Origin: Roseiarcus sp963835215
Lineage (GTDB): Bacteria; Pseudomonadota; Alphaproteobacteria; Rhizobiales; Beijerinckiaceae
NCBI GenBank assembly: GCA_963835215.1
Contig: CAWIES010000002.1
Coordinates: 806,001 to 870,000 of the forward strand
DNA: 64,000 bases
Direction of reading: 5' to 3'
The stretch's first letter is position 1. Each line of letters opens with the position of its first letter. Shown here in pieces: positions 9,449-19,836 of the stretch. The notes under the pieces were generated by a model. It saw nothing but the letters and a program-made list of their open reading frames with translations, did no database searches and was not told where the DNA came from. A program made the position numbers and the translations under genes.

Positions 9449-10787
9449 ATGACCGGCGCGTCCTTCCCCACCTTCTCGCGCGACACCATCTTCGCTCCCG
9501 CCTCCGGCGCCGGGCGCGCGGCGATCGCGGTGCTGCGCCTGTCAGGCCCCCGTTGCGCCGTCTGCTTTGGCGGCGTTGGCGCCGGGCGCTGTCTTCCCCG
9601 ACCGCGTGGCGACGCTCGCGAGCCTGCGCGATCCCGCAAGCGGCGAGACGCTCGACCGCGCGCTGGTCATTCGCTTCATCGCCCCGCGCAGCTTCACCGG
9701 CGAAGAGATGGCGGAGTTGCATGTCACCGGCGGCCGAGCGGTGATCGCCGGACTGATCGCGGCGCTCGCCCGCCTGCCCGACCTGCGCCCCGCCGACCCC
9801 GGCGAGTTCGCCTGGCGGGCGTTCGAGAACGGCAAGCTTGATCTCGCCGAAGTCGAGGGCCTCGCCGACCTCGTCGACGCCGAGACCGCCGCCCAGCGTC
9901 TTCAGGCGTTGCGGGTCGCGGGCGGCGCGCTAAGCCGCGACGCCGAGGCGATCCGCGCTAAATTGATCGAAGCGATGGCGCTCATCGAGGCGCAGATCGA
10001 TTTTTCCGACGTCGAGGACGCCGATGCGCTGTCGCTCGATTCGGCGCGGGCGCTGGCGGCTCAGGCGGCGGAGCGAACGCGCGCCGCGCTCGCCGGCGCG
10101 GCTGCGGCGGCCCGGCTGCGCGAAGGCTTTTGCGTCGTCATCGCCGGGCCGCCCAATGTCGGCAAGTCGACGCTGATGAACGCGCTAGCGCGGCGCGAGG
10201 CGTCGATCGTCTCGGCCATTCCCGGCACGACGCGCGACTTGGTCGAAGCCTCGCTCGAGCTGCGCGGCTTTCCGGTCACCCTGGTCGACACCGCGGGCCT
10301 GCGCGAATCCGACGATCCGATCGAGCAGGAGGGCATAGCGCGCGCACGCCGACGCGCCGAGCGGGCCGACCTGACGCTGTGGCTGAGCGACGCCCGCGCG
10401 GCTCTCGTCGTCCCCCCCGAAGGCCTCGGGCCGACGCTGAAAATCTTGACCAAAGCCGATCTCGGCGCCGCCACGGTGGCCGGGGCAATGCGGATTTCGG
10501 CCCTCACGGGCGAGGGAATCGAACAATTGCTTGACGAGATTGGCGATATCGCGGCACAGCAAATGACTGGACCGGCGCCGGCGCTGATTACGTTGGAACG
10601 GCACCGGATCGCCTACGCCGACGCGCTTAGCGCGCTGGAGCGCGCCCTCGATCCGGCCGAGAGCGAGTTGGAGCTGGTCGCCGAGGACCTTCGCCTCGCC
10701 GCCCGCGCGCTGGAGCGCATCGCCGGCCGGATCGACGTCGAAGACGTGCTGGGCGATATTTTCTCGCGGCTGTGCGTCGGCAAGTGA
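9449..10787 (+). CDS. mnmE: tRNA modification GTPase MnmE, one frameshift near the N-terminus
   Basis: MnmE works with MnmG to install carboxymethylaminomethyl at U34 of tRNAs. The N-terminus begins at 9449 (MTGASFPTFSRDTIFAPASG) in one frame, and from about 9550 the protein continues in another. Removing one C from the GGCCCCCG run near 9547-9551 gives LSGP followed by VAPSALAALAPG and a full 445-residue protein. The G domain has GPPNVGKST, PGTTRD, DTAG and TKAD. The C-terminus VLGDIFSRLCVGK carries the catalytic cysteine. It is followed by parS and mnmG, the standard alphaproteobacterial order. Confidence 0.93.
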
Positions 10788-10791
10788 GGAC

Positions 10792-10807
10792 TGTTTCACG
10801 TGAAACA
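10792..10807. other. parS: parS centromere site 1 (perfect palindrome)
   Basis: TGTTTCACGTGAAACA is a perfect 16-bp palindrome identical to the conserved bacterial parS core recognised by ParB. It lies in the 22 nt between mnmE and the mnmG start, about 3.4 kb from parB, and loads ParB to form the partition complex. Confidence 0.95.
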
Positions 10808-10809
10808 AA

Positions 10810-12675
10810 ATGTCTGACTCCTTCGACGTAATCGTCATCGGCGGCGGCCATGCCGGCTGCGAGGCGGCGGCGGCGGCGGCGCGAGTCGGCGCGCGGACGG
10901 CGCTGGTCACGCAGCGCTTCGACACGATCGGCGTGATGAGCTGCAACCCGGCGATCGGCGGGCTCGGCAAGGGCCATCTGGTGCGCGAGATCGATGCGCT
11001 CGACGGGCTGATGGGCCGCGCCGCCGACGCCGCCGGCATTCAATTTCGCGTCCTCAACCGGCGCAAGGGGCCGGCGGTGCAGGGGCCGCGCGCCCAGGCC
11101 GACCGCAAGCTCTACCGTCTGGCGATGCAGCGGCTGATCGTCGAAACCGCCAATCTGACCGTGATCGAGGCCGAGGCCAGCCGCTTCGAGATCGTCGACG
11201 GGGCGATCCGCGGCCTCGAACTCGCCGACGGGCGCCGCCTTTCGTGCGCCGCGCTGGTCGTCGCGACCGGCACCTTTCTCAGCGGCGTTATCCATCTGGG
11301 CGAAATCCGCACCCCGGCCGGCCGGGTCGGCGACAAGCCTTCGATCGAGCTTGCCCGTTCGCTTAGCCGCGCCGGCTTCGCGCTCGGCCGGCTGAAGACC
11401 GGCACGCCGCCGCGGCTCGACGGCGCGACCATCGATTGGGCGCAGCTCGAAGCCCAGCTCGGCGACGATCCGCCCGAACCCTTCTCCGTCCTCACCGAGA
11501 AAATCACGACGCCGCAGATCTGCTGCCACATCACCCGCACGACGTTGGCCGGCCACGCGATCGTGCGCGCCAACGCCCATCGCACCGGCGTCTATTCCGG
11601 AGCGATTTCGGGTCGCGGACCGCGCTATTGTCCCTCGATCGAGGACAAGGTGGTGCGTTTCGCCGACCGCGACAGTCACCAGATTTTCCTCGAGCCAGAG
11701 GGCCTCGACGATCCGACCGTCTATCCCAACGGCATTTCCACCTCGCTGCCGGCCGACGTGCAGGCCGCTCTGGTCGCGACCATTCCCGGCCTGGAGCGCG
11801 CGCGCATCCTGCGGCCGGGCTACGCAATCGAATACGACTACGTCGATCCGCGTGAACTCGACGCCAGCCTGGAGACGCGCCGGATCGCCGGGCTCTATTT
11901 CGCCGGCCAGATCAACGGCACCACCGGCTATGAGGAGGCGGCCGCGCAAGGTCTGGTCGCCGGGCTCAACGCGGCCCGGCGCGCCGGCGGACAGGCGGCG
12001 GCGCATTTCGACCGCGCCGAATCCTATCTCGGCGTGATGATCGACGATCTCGTCACCCACGGGGTCAGCGAGCCCTATCGCATCTTCACCTCGCGCGCCG
12101 AATATCGCCTGTCGCTGCGGGCCGATAACGCGCCCGAGCGGCTGACCGACAAGGGCGTCGCGCTCGGCTGCGTCGGCGCGGCGCGCGCCGCATTCCACCG
12201 CGCCGAGAGCGCCGAACTCGCGGCGGGGCGGGCGCTGATGAACGCCGCCCGCGCCGCGCCGGGCACGCTGATTGCGGCAGGAATCCCGGTCAACCAGGAC
12301 GGCGTGCGGCGCTCGGCCTTCGAGCTCGCCGCCCAGCCTCATCTCGGGCTCGAAGCCCTCTCGCGTGTCTGGCCCGAGCTCGCCGCCATCCCGCCCAAGT
12401 TCGCCCGCCGGCTCGAAGCCGACGCCAAATATGCGGTCTACCTCGACCGTCAGGAAGAAGACGTCGCCCGCTACCGGCGCAGCGAACAGATGGCGATTCC
12501 CGCCGACCTCGACTACGCGAGCCTGTCGGGCCTCTCCAACGAGCTGAAGGCGAAGTTCCTCGCGGTGCGTCCGGCGAGTCTCGGTCAAGCGGGGCGGATC
12601 GAAGGGGCGACTCCGGCCGCGCTGGCGCTGGTCGCCGCCCACGCCCGCCGGGGACGCGAGCGGGCCGATGCGTGA
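10810..12675 (+). CDS. mnmG: tRNA uridine-5-carboxymethylaminomethyl synthesis enzyme MnmG (GidA)
   Basis: 621 residues, full length. The FAD-binding motif VIGGGHAGCEAA lies at residues 9-20. Family signatures GPAVQGPRAQADRKLY and GRGPRYCPSIEDKV follow, then GQINGTTGYEEAAAQGLVAG, where the flavin and tRNA-binding determinants lie. The C-terminal helical domain binds MnmE (YLDRQEEDVARYR, then AIPADLDYASLSGLSNE). The start codon follows the parS palindrome closely, so ParB loading may influence its translation or transcription. It overlaps rsmG by 8 nt. Confidence 0.97.
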   Translation: MSDSFDVIVIGGGHAGCEAAAAAARVGARTALVTQRFDTIGVMSCNPAIGGLGKGHLVREIDALDGLMGRAADAAGIQFRVLNRRKGPAVQGPRAQADRKLYRLAMQRLIVETANLTVIEAEASRFEIVDGAIRGLELADGRRLSCAALVVATGTFLSGVIHLGEIRTPAGRVGDKPSIELARSLSRAGFALGRLKTGTPPRLDGATIDWAQLEAQLGDDPPEPFSVLTEKITTPQICCHITRTTLAGHAIVRANAHRTGVYSGAISGRGPRYCPSIEDKVVRFADRDSHQIFLEPEGLDDPTVYPNGISTSLPADVQAALVATIPGLERARILRPGYAIEYDYVDPRELDASLETRRIAGLYFAGQINGTTGYEEAAAQGLVAGLNAARRAGGQAAAHFDRAESYLGVMIDDLVTHGVSEPYRIFTSRAEYRLSLRADNAPERLTDKGVALGCVGAARAAFHRAESAELAAGRALMNAARAAPGTLIAAGIPVNQDGVRRSAFELAAQPHLGLEALSRVWPELAAIPPKFARRLEADAKYAVYLDRQEEDVARYRRSEQMAIPADLDYASLSGLSNELKAKFLAVRPASLGQAGRIEGATPAALALVAAHARRGRERADA

Positions 12676-13341
12676 GGCTCGCGCCGCCGCTCCGTTTCAC
12701 GTGAAACAGGCCGATCCCGACCGCGCTCGCGCCCTCGCGCTGGTTCCGCTCACGAAAGACGCGCAGGAGCGCTTCGCCATCTATGTCGATTTGCTCGGAC
12801 GTTGGCGGCGGGTCACCAATCTGATTTCGGAGGCGAGTTTCGCCGAGGCTTGGACACGACATATCGCTGATTCTGCTCAGCTTTTTCCCCTCGCGCCCGG
12901 CGCGCGGCGCTGGGTCGATCTCGGCTCGGGGGCCGGCTTTCCCGGCATGGCGATCGCAATCCTGCTTGCCGGCGGCGAGGGCGCGCGCGTTGACTGCATC
13001 GAGAGCGACAAGCGCAAATGCGCGTTCCTGCGCGAGGTCGCCCGCGCCACCGGCGCGCCGGCGGAAATCCACGCGGAGCGGGTCGAATCCATCGCCCCGG
13101 AAGCGCTGCTGCCTGTGGACGCGGTGACCGCCCGCGCCTTCGCCCCCTTGCCGCGACTCCTTGAATTGACCAATGTGTGGATCGCGCACGGCGCGGTTGG
13201 GGTTTTCCCGCGCGGCCGATCGGGCGAGTCGCAGCTTGAAGCCCTTCCCGCCGCGCCCGATCTGACGATCGATATCCTCGCCAGCAAGCTCGACCCCGAC
13301 GCGACGATTGTTCGGGTGCGCCCGGTTCCGAAGGCCCGTCC

Positions 13342-13345
<4 letters not shown>
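12668..13345 (+). CDS. rsmG: 16S rRNA (guanine527-N7)-methyltransferase
   Basis: 225 residues with the RsmG fold: GRWRRVTNLIS, then WVDLGSGAGFPGMAIAI (SAM motif I) and IESDKRKCAFLREV, then AVTARAFAPL. It methylates G527 of 16S rRNA. The start overlaps mnmG by 8 nt, and the stop overlaps the parA start by 4 nt (ATGA), so mnmG-rsmG-parA-parB is one transcription unit. Codons 9-13 (FHVKQ) are specified by the second parS palindrome, so this N-terminal segment is shaped by a DNA site. An alternative shorter start is not obvious. Confidence 0.95.
12693..12708. other. parS: parS centromere site 2, inside rsmG
   Basis: CGTTTCACGTGAAACA has the 14-bp core GTTTCACGTGAAAC intact and differs from site 1 only in the first base. 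It lies 1.9 kb from site 1 and in the coding region of rsmG, which it forces to encode Phe-His-Val-Lys-Gln. Confidence 0.92.
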
Positions 13346-14205
<860 letters not shown>

Positions 14206-14234
14206 CGCGCGCGCCGTCGCACAAGGAGCACTCG

Positions 14235-15128
14235 ATGGCCGACGAGGCCTCCCGTCACGCCGATCACCGCCCGCGCCTCGGCCGCGGCCTCGCCGCGTTG
14301 CTTGGTGAATCGAGCGACGAGCCGGCGGCGAGCGGGCGCGTCGGCGCGCGCAAGGCGCCGATCGAGTTTCTGCGCGCCAATCCGAACAATCCGCGCAAAT
14401 CGTTCCGCGACGACGAGCTCGACGAACTCGCCGCTTCGATCCGCGAGCGCGGCGTCATTCAGCCGGTGATTGTGCGGCCCGTGCCGCGCGTCGCCGACGC
14501 CTTCGAGATCATCGCTGGCGAGCGACGCTGGCGCGCGGCGCAGCGCGCTGGCCTGCACGAGATTCCGATTGTCGTGATCGAGGTTGGCGACCGCGAGGCG
14601 CTCGAGCTGGCGATCGTCGAAAACGTGCAGCGCGCCGATCTCAACGCGCTCGAAGAAGCGCAGGGCTATGCGCAGCTCGGCGCCGACTACGGCTACGCCC
14701 ACGCCGACATTGCCCGCATCGTCGGCAAGAGCCGCAGCCATGTCGCCAACACGCTGCGCTTGATGGGCCTGCCCGAACATAGCCGCGCCCTGCTTGCCGC
14801 CGGCAAGATCACCGCCGGTCATGGGCGCGCGTTGCTCGCGGTCGCCGATCCCGACGCCGTCGCCGAGCGCATCGTCACGCGGGGCCTCAGTGTGCGCGAC
14901 GTCGAGCGCCTCTCTGAACGCGCCGGCCAGTCGCCGCGTCACGGCGCCAAGCTGTCGAACGTCGCCGACGCCGACACGCGAGCGCTGGAGGCGAAGCTCG
15001 GCCTCGAACTTGGAACCAAAGTGACGATCCGCCACTCCGGCCAGGCGGGCGAGCTGCGCGTCGCATTCCGCGATTTCGACCAGCTCGACGATTTGTGTCG
15101 GCGACTTAGCCGGCCAACGAATCGCTAG
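14235..15128 (+). CDS. parB: chromosome partitioning protein ParB
   Basis: 297 residues starting at the ATG after AAGGAGCACTCG. The N-terminal RLGRGLAALLGE motif contacts ParA. The ParB/Srx domain has NPNNPRK and the CTP-binding GERRWRAA, then ENVQRADLNALEEAQGY. The helix-turn-helix region is ADIARIVGKSRSHVANTLRL, and a C-terminal dimerisation domain ends the protein. It binds and spreads from the two parS sites upstream. The frame is open further upstream in parA but only as a shadow. Confidence 0.97.
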   Translation: MADEASRHADHRPRLGRGLAALLGESSDEPAASGRVGARKAPIEFLRANPNNPRKSFRDDELDELAASIRERGVIQPVIVRPVPRVADAFEIIAGERRWRAAQRAGLHEIPIVVIEVGDREALELAIVENVQRADLNALEEAQGYAQLGADYGYAHADIARIVGKSRSHVANTLRLMGLPEHSRALLAAGKITAGHGRALLAVADPDAVAERIVTRGLSVRDVERLSERAGQSPRHGAKLSNVADADTRALEAKLGLELGTKVTIRHSGQAGELRVAFRDFDQLDDLCRRLSRPTNR

Positions 15129-15137
15129 CGCGCGCTA

Positions 15138-16169
15138 TCACCCCCGCCCCGCCCGCAGTCCGGAAGCCAGCGCCCACAACGCGCGCAGCGCCTGCGCCTC
15201 GGCGAGGCGCGGGGTGCGGCGGACGCGGCCGGAGAGTGCGGCGAGCGCGGGCAGGCGCCGTCCGACGCTCGCCGCCGTCCAGCGTTCAGCCTGCTTGGCG
15301 AGCGCGGCGCGGGCGGTCGGAGAAAAGCGCGCGAACTGCCCCTGCAGCGCCGTCTCGAACGGCTTGCCGCGCTCCATCTCTAGCCGCAGCCGATGCAGCA
15401 GCGTCAGGCGCTGCGTGAGGCGCGCGACAAGATGGCCAACGTCGCCGCCATCGGCGAAGAAGCGCTGAGCGCCCGCCTCCAGCCCCGCCATATCGCCGAG
15501 CATCGTTGCATCGATCGTCGCATCGAGCGAGGAGGGCGCCGCGTCGGCGACGATCGCCTCGACGTCTTCGAGCTCGATGCGCGATTTGCCCTGCGCGTAA
15601 AGCGTAAGTTTTGTCAATTCGCCACGCGTGACGCCGCGATCGGCGCCAAGCAGCGCGACCAGACTTTCACGGGCCTCGGGCGCAATCGTCATCCCGGCGG
15701 CGCGCGCCTCAGCCTCGATCAACGGTCCGAGCGAACGCTTGTCGTCGGGATAGCACTCGATCGAAGCCGCCGCGTCCAGCTTCTCGAAGGCGCTGCGCAG
15801 CGCGGTTCCCTTCTTCAGCGATCCCGCTTCGACGATCACCACGCAATCGACCGGCGGGCGCGCGAACAGCGGCGCGAGCGTCGGCAGCAGATCGCGCGCC
15901 TGCGCTTCGATCCACATCGCGCGCGATCCCCCGAACATCGACACCGCATAGACTTCGTCGGCGAGCGCGCCCGGATCGCGCGCCACCGCGTCGCCGTCGA
16001 GCCGCATGAGGCGCAGCGGGTCCGCCTCGCCTTGCAACACGGCGTGGGTCAGCGCCTTGACACGCTCATGCACCAGTCCTTCGTCCGAGCCGTGGACAAG
16101 GAAAAAGCGCGTCTCGCGCGGCGGCCGTTTGACGAAGGCGTCGGCCGTCGTGTTGCTGATGATCGTCAC
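15138..16169 (-). CDS. holA: DNA polymerase III subunit delta
   Basis: 343 residues of the HolA family: TRFFLVHGSDEGLVHERV at the N-terminus, then VYAVSMFGGSRAMWIEA and a clamp-loader ATPase-like core without a functional P-loop. The C-terminal collar domain contains LVARLTQRLTLLHRL. Delta opens the beta sliding clamp. It is convergent with parB (9-nt gap). In many relatives holA follows lptE and leuS; neither is present upstream here, where leuB is divergent instead. Confidence 0.9.
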   Translation of the reverse strand: MTIISNTTADAFVKRPPRETRFFLVHGSDEGLVHERVKALTHAVLQGEADPLRLMRLDGDAVARDPGALADEVYAVSMFGGSRAMWIEAQARDLLPTLAPLFARPPVDCVVIVEAGSLKKGTALRSAFEKLDAAASIECYPDDKRSLGPLIEAEARAAGMTIAPEARESLVALLGADRGVTRGELTKLTLYAQGKSRIELEDVEAIVADAAPSSLDATIDATMLGDMAGLEAGAQRFFADGGDVGHLVARLTQRLTLLHRLRLEMERGKPFETALQGQFARFSPTARAALAKQAERWTAASVGRRLPALAALSGRVRRTPRLAEAQALRALWALASGLRAGRG

Positions 16170-16231
16170 GCTTGCCCCTCAAAGCCCCGGCGCCCATTCT
16201 AGTCTCTCGGCCTCTCTCGCCGCCAGCACCA

Positions 16232-16291
16232 CCCTCCTCGTCCTTCGAGACGCGCCGCGAGCGCGGCGCTCCTCAGGAGGAGGAGGAAGGG
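16232..16291. repeat. dispersed palindromic repeat, type C (copy 2)
   Basis: CCCTCCTCGTCCTTCGAGACGC, then GCCGC-GAGC-GCGGC, then GCTCCTCAGGAGGAGGAGG form an imperfect inverted repeat of about 60 nt. It lies in the 212-nt region between the divergent holA and leuB genes. Its architecture matches the unit at 7687-7738 in opposite orientation and the intergenic units of Bradyrhizobium-type genomes. Confidence 0.65.
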
Positions 16292-16381
16292 TGGCTTTCC
16301 CGGCGGGGCGAAATCGTTTAGCAAGCGTTCCGCATCCGGGGCGAGCCCGGCCTTGACGCACACCAACCCCGGCGAAACACA

Positions 16382-17494
16382 ATGGCCTCCTACAAGCTCT
16401 TCCTCCTGCCCGGCGACGGCATCGGCCCTGAAGTCATGGCCGAGGTCGAGAAGGTCGCCGCCGCCTTCGCGCGGCTCGGCATCGTGCGCTTCGAGACCGA
16501 GAAGGGCCTGGTCGGCGGCTGCGCCTATGACGCGCATGGCGCGGCGATCTCTGACGCCGACATGGCGCGCGCCAACGCCGCCGACGCGGTGCTGCTTGCG
16601 GCCGTCGGCGGACCGAAATGGGCGAGCGTGCCTTACGAGGCGCGCCCGGAGGCGGGCCTGCTGCGCCTGCGCAAGGATCTCGCGCTCTACGCCAACCTCA
16701 GGCCCGCGATCTGCTACCCGGCGCTCGCCGACGCCTCTTCGCTCAAGCGCGAAGTGGTTGAGGGGCTCGACATCATGATCGTGCGCGAGTTGACCGGCGG
16801 CGTCTATTTCGGCGAGCCCAAGCAGATCATCGATCTTGGCAACGGTCAGAAGCGCGGCATCGACACTCAGGTCTACGACACGTTCGAGATCGAGCGCATC
16901 GCCCGCGTCGCCTTCGACCTCGCCCGCAAGCGCGGCAACAAGGTCACTTCGTCCGAGAAAAACAATGTGATGAAGTCGGGCGTGCTGTGGAAAGAGGTTG
17001 TGACGGCGCTGCACAAGCGCGAGTTTCCCGACGTGACGCTCGAACATCAGCTCGCCGACGCGCTCGGCATGCAGCTGGTGCGCTGGCCCAAGCAGTTCGA
17101 CGTGATCGTCACCGACAATCTGTTCGGCGACATGCTTTCGGACGTCGCCGCGATGCTGACCGGTTCGCTCGGCATGTTGCCCTCCGCCTCGCTCGGCGAC
17201 GTCGACGCCAAGACCGGCAAGCGCAAGGCGCTCTACGAGCCGGTGCATGGCTCGGCCCCCGACATCGCCGGCCAGGGCCTCGCCAATCCGATCGCGATGA
17301 TCAGCTCGCTCGGCATGGCGCTGCGCTATTCCTTCGGCCTCGGTGAAGCCGCGGACCGGCTCGACGCGGCGATCGCGGAGGTGCTGGCGAGCGGTCTGCG
17401 CACCGCGGATATCCGCGCCGAAGGCGGCAAGCCGGTCTCGACCTCGCAGATGGGCGACGCAATCGTCGCCGCGCTCGAACGCGCGAAGGCTTGA
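16382..17494 (+). CDS. leuB: 3-isopropylmalate dehydrogenase
   Basis: 370 residues, full length. It shows LLPGDGIGPEV at the N-terminus, LRKDLALYANLRPA (substrate-binding arginines), the active-site tyrosine region in VYDTFEIERIARVAF and a metal-binding aspartate in VTDNLFGDMLSD. The nucleotide loop is HGSAPDIAGQGLANPIA. It oxidises 3-isopropylmalate in leucine biosynthesis. It is transcribed alone here; leuC and leuD are not in the window. It faces a hypothetical gene tail to tail with a 3-nt gap. Confidence 0.97.
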   Translation: MASYKLFLLPGDGIGPEVMAEVEKVAAAFARLGIVRFETEKGLVGGCAYDAHGAAISDADMARANAADAVLLAAVGGPKWASVPYEARPEAGLLRLRKDLALYANLRPAICYPALADASSLKREVVEGLDIMIVRELTGGVYFGEPKQIIDLGNGQKRGIDTQVYDTFEIERIARVAFDLARKRGNKVTSSEKNNVMKSGVLWKEVVTALHKREFPDVTLEHQLADALGMQLVRWPKQFDVIVTDNLFGDMLSDVAAMLTGSLGMLPSASLGDVDAKTGKRKALYEPVHGSAPDIAGQGLANPIAMISSLGMALRYSFGLGEAADRLDAAIAEVLASGLRTADIRAEGGKPVSTSQMGDAIVAALERAKA

Positions 17495-17497
17495 GGC

Positions 17498-18265
17498 TCA
17501 GCCGAGCGGCGTGCGACAGGCGGCGCGGCGCGACGGCGCGCCGAGCAAGTCGGCGTAACCCGCTTCGCGCCCCGCCTTGGTGATCTCGATCTTCTCCACT
17601 AGGCAGGAGATCGCGCTCGCTTCGAGGCTCGCCTCCGCCGCGCCGCAGACGACGCCGCGCAACGCCGCGCCATTGCGCGGCGCGAGGCGAAACGCAGCGC
17701 AGCCGCGCTCGCGCCCGGCAAGCGTCAGCTCGGCCCATTCGAGCGGACCATCGACCGTGACAAGGGTCTGCGTCGCGCCGAGCCGATCGACCGCAGCGCC
17801 CGCCGCCGCCGCAGTCTCGGCGGCAGCGACATAAAGGCTCAAAGCGGCGCGCGCGCCGCTCTCATGCGAGATTTCAAGCCGAAGGCCCGGAGCGGCGCCC
17901 TCGAGCGTCCCGACGCTCAGCGCGTCGCGACGGTCGCCGCCGGCAGCGGCGATGCGCGCCTCGTAGCGAGCGCGGGTGGGCTCCAATCCTTCGAGCGAAA
18001 AGACGGGCGGGGCGGCCGGGTCGAGCGTTTCGAGCGCGCGCGTGGCTTCGGCGACGCTCGCGCCGGGCTCAGCAACGCTTGTGCTCGGCAAAACGATCTG
18101 CGGCCGGCTCGGCGCCAACATCGCCGCGCCGATCATCGCGGCGCCCACCGCGGCGCCAAAGAGGACGCGGCGACGCCACGCCCGGCCACGCCGAGGCGGC
18201 GGGACGTTTCTCGTCCAATACGGGTCGAACGGCCCAAGACCGTCCTGCGCGCTCACGCCGCTCAT
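17498..18265 (-). CDS. hypothetical protein with one N-terminal transmembrane helix
   Basis: 255 residues from the ATG at 18265 (MSGVSAQDGLGPFDPYW); the frame is open to 18349, but that extension is not protein-like. After a short Arg-rich cytoplasmic segment (PPPRRGRAWRRR), one hydrophobic helix follows (VLFGAAVGAAMIGAAMLA, about residues 31-50). The remainder is probably periplasmic, with four cysteines including CAAF, GVVCGAA, SCLVEKIE and a C-terminal one. I do not recognise the family. It has the character of a conserved Hyphomicrobiales membrane-anchored protein. Its stop is 3 nt from the leuB stop. Confidence 0.65.
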   Translation of the reverse strand: MSGVSAQDGLGPFDPYWTRNVPPPRRGRAWRRRVLFGAAVGAAMIGAAMLAPSRPQIVLPSTSVAEPGASVAEATRALETLDPAAPPVFSLEGLEPTRARYEARIAAAGGDRRDALSVGTLEGAAPGLRLEISHESGARAALSLYVAAAETAAAAGAAVDRLGATQTLVTVDGPLEWAELTLAGRERGCAAFRLAPRNGAALRGVVCGAAEASLEASAISCLVEKIEITKAGREAGYADLLGAPSRRAACRTPLG

Positions 18266-18500
18266 GTCGGTTCCACGCCCCTTGAGGGGCAGATATCGAC
18301 CCGAGCCTAGCTCTGCGCGCGTCGGCAAACGGTTACGCGGCGCCGCCAACCTGCCGAGACCGTCAACGCAGTCTTAACGCGCGGGTCGGCCGCGTTAACG
18401 GCGAAGGGCGCCGCAAATTTGCTCAATGCGCCGCCGCGCCCAGCATTGACAGGCCTGCGGTCGCCGCGTTCTGCTTGCGCCTTCCGCTCCGGAGCGCGTC

Positions 18501-19668
18501 ATGCCCGTCAGCCCCGCCCTCGCCGCCTTTGCGCCCGACGCCCAGCAATGGCGCCGCCATCTCCACGCCCATCCCGAGTTGCTCTACGACGTCGATCAGA
18601 CCGCCGCCTTCGTCGCCGCGCGCCTTGCCGAATTCGGCTGCGACGAAGTGCGCACGGGGCTTGGGCGAACCGGCGTCGTCGGCGTGATCAAGGGCCGAAA
18701 GGGCGCAAGCGCGCGCGTCATTGGCCTTCGCGCCGACATGGACGCGCTGCCGATCGAAGAGATGACCAACCTGCCCTATCGCTCGACCGTTCCGGGCAAG
18801 ATGCACGCCTGCGGCCACGACGGCCACACCGCGATGCTGCTGGGCGCCGCGCGCTATCTCGCCGCGACGCGCGATTTCGCCGGTTCGGCGATCGTCATTT
18901 TCCAGCCGGCCGAAGAAGGCGGCCGCGGCGCCAAGGCGATGATCGACGACGGGCTGATGGAGACGTTCGGCATCGAGGAAGTCTATGGCATGCACAACAT
19001 GCCAGACCTGCCGCTCGGCGCCTTCGCGCTGCGCAAGGGCGCGATGCTCGCCTCGGCCGATCAGGTGACGATCCGCGTCGAGGGCAAGGGCGGCCACGCC
19101 GCCTTTCCGCAGCTCTGCGTCGATCCGATTGTCGCCGCCGCGCAGATCGTCACCGCGCTGCAGACCATCGTGTCGCGCAACGTCGACCCGCTCGATTCCT
19201 GCGTCGTCTCGGTCTCAAGCATCCATGCCGGCGCCGCGTTCAACGTCATCCCGTCCAGCGTCGAGATGCTCGGCACGGTGCGCGCCTTGCGAGCCGGCGA
19301 CGCGCGATCTCGCCGAGCGCCGCCTTCACGAGATCGTCGCCGGGATCGCCGCCGCCGCCGGCGTGAGCGCGAGCGTCAACTACAACCGCAACTATCCCGC
19401 AACCTGCAATCACGCGGCGCAGGCCGATTTCGCCGCTTCGGTGGCGCGCCAAATCGTCGGCGACGGCAAGGTGGAGACCGACGTCGCGCCGGTGATGGGG
19501 GCGGAGGATTTTTCCTTCATGCTCGAAGCGCGCCCCGGCGCGTTCATCTTCCTCGGCAACGGCGCGAGCGCCGGCCTGCATCACCCGAGCTACGACTTCA
19601 ACGACGCCGCGCTGCCCTACGGCATGTCCTACTGGGCGCGCCTGGTCGAGACGGCGTTGGCGGCGTAG
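18501..19668 (+). CDS. M20 family amidohydrolase (hippurate hydrolase type), one frameshift
   Basis: The protein begins MPVSPALAAFAPDAQQWRRHLH. It has the M20D signatures LRADMDALPIEE and HACGHDGHTAMLLGAA, with EEGGRGAKAMIDDG and YGMHNMPDLPLG. The frame changes near 19290 inside CGCGCCTTGCGAGCC. Deleting one C there gives VRALEPATRDLAERRLHEIV and continues through GAEDFSFMLEARPGAF to the stop at 19668, for 388 residues. Such enzymes hydrolyse N-acyl amino acids in the cytoplasm; the substrate is unknown. The preceding 235 nt hold no gene that I can see. Confidence 0.88.
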
Positions 19669-19712
19669 GGAGCGGACGGCGAACGAGACGAATCGAACGC
19701 ACACTCTGCAGC

Positions 19713-19818
19713 CGTCATGGCCGGGCTTGACCCGGCCATCCAAGCGGGGAACCCGGGCGGAAGCGCGCGAACCATCGCCGATGCAGCCTGGATGGCCGGG
19801 TCAAGCCCGGCCATGACG
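19713..19818. repeat. dispersed palindromic repeat, type A (full unit)
   Basis: Two 33-nt arms, 19713-19745 and 19786-19818, are reverse complements with one mismatch and enclose a 40-nt centre. Each arm is itself palindromic (ATGGCCGGG-N5-CCCGGCCAT). This CGTCATGGCCGGGC-type unit is common between genes in Hyphomicrobiales. It lies between the M20 gene and the convergent ABC-F gene, where it could also act as a bidirectional transcript end. Confidence 0.85.
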
Positions 19819-19836
19819 CGCGTTGGGAGGACCGCG

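Noticed and set aside
10627..12642. 671-codon open frame on the minus strand opposite mnmG
   Set aside because: It is antisense to a complete, highly conserved mnmG; long antisense frames are normal at this G+C content and the product is Arg/Gly-rich low complexity.
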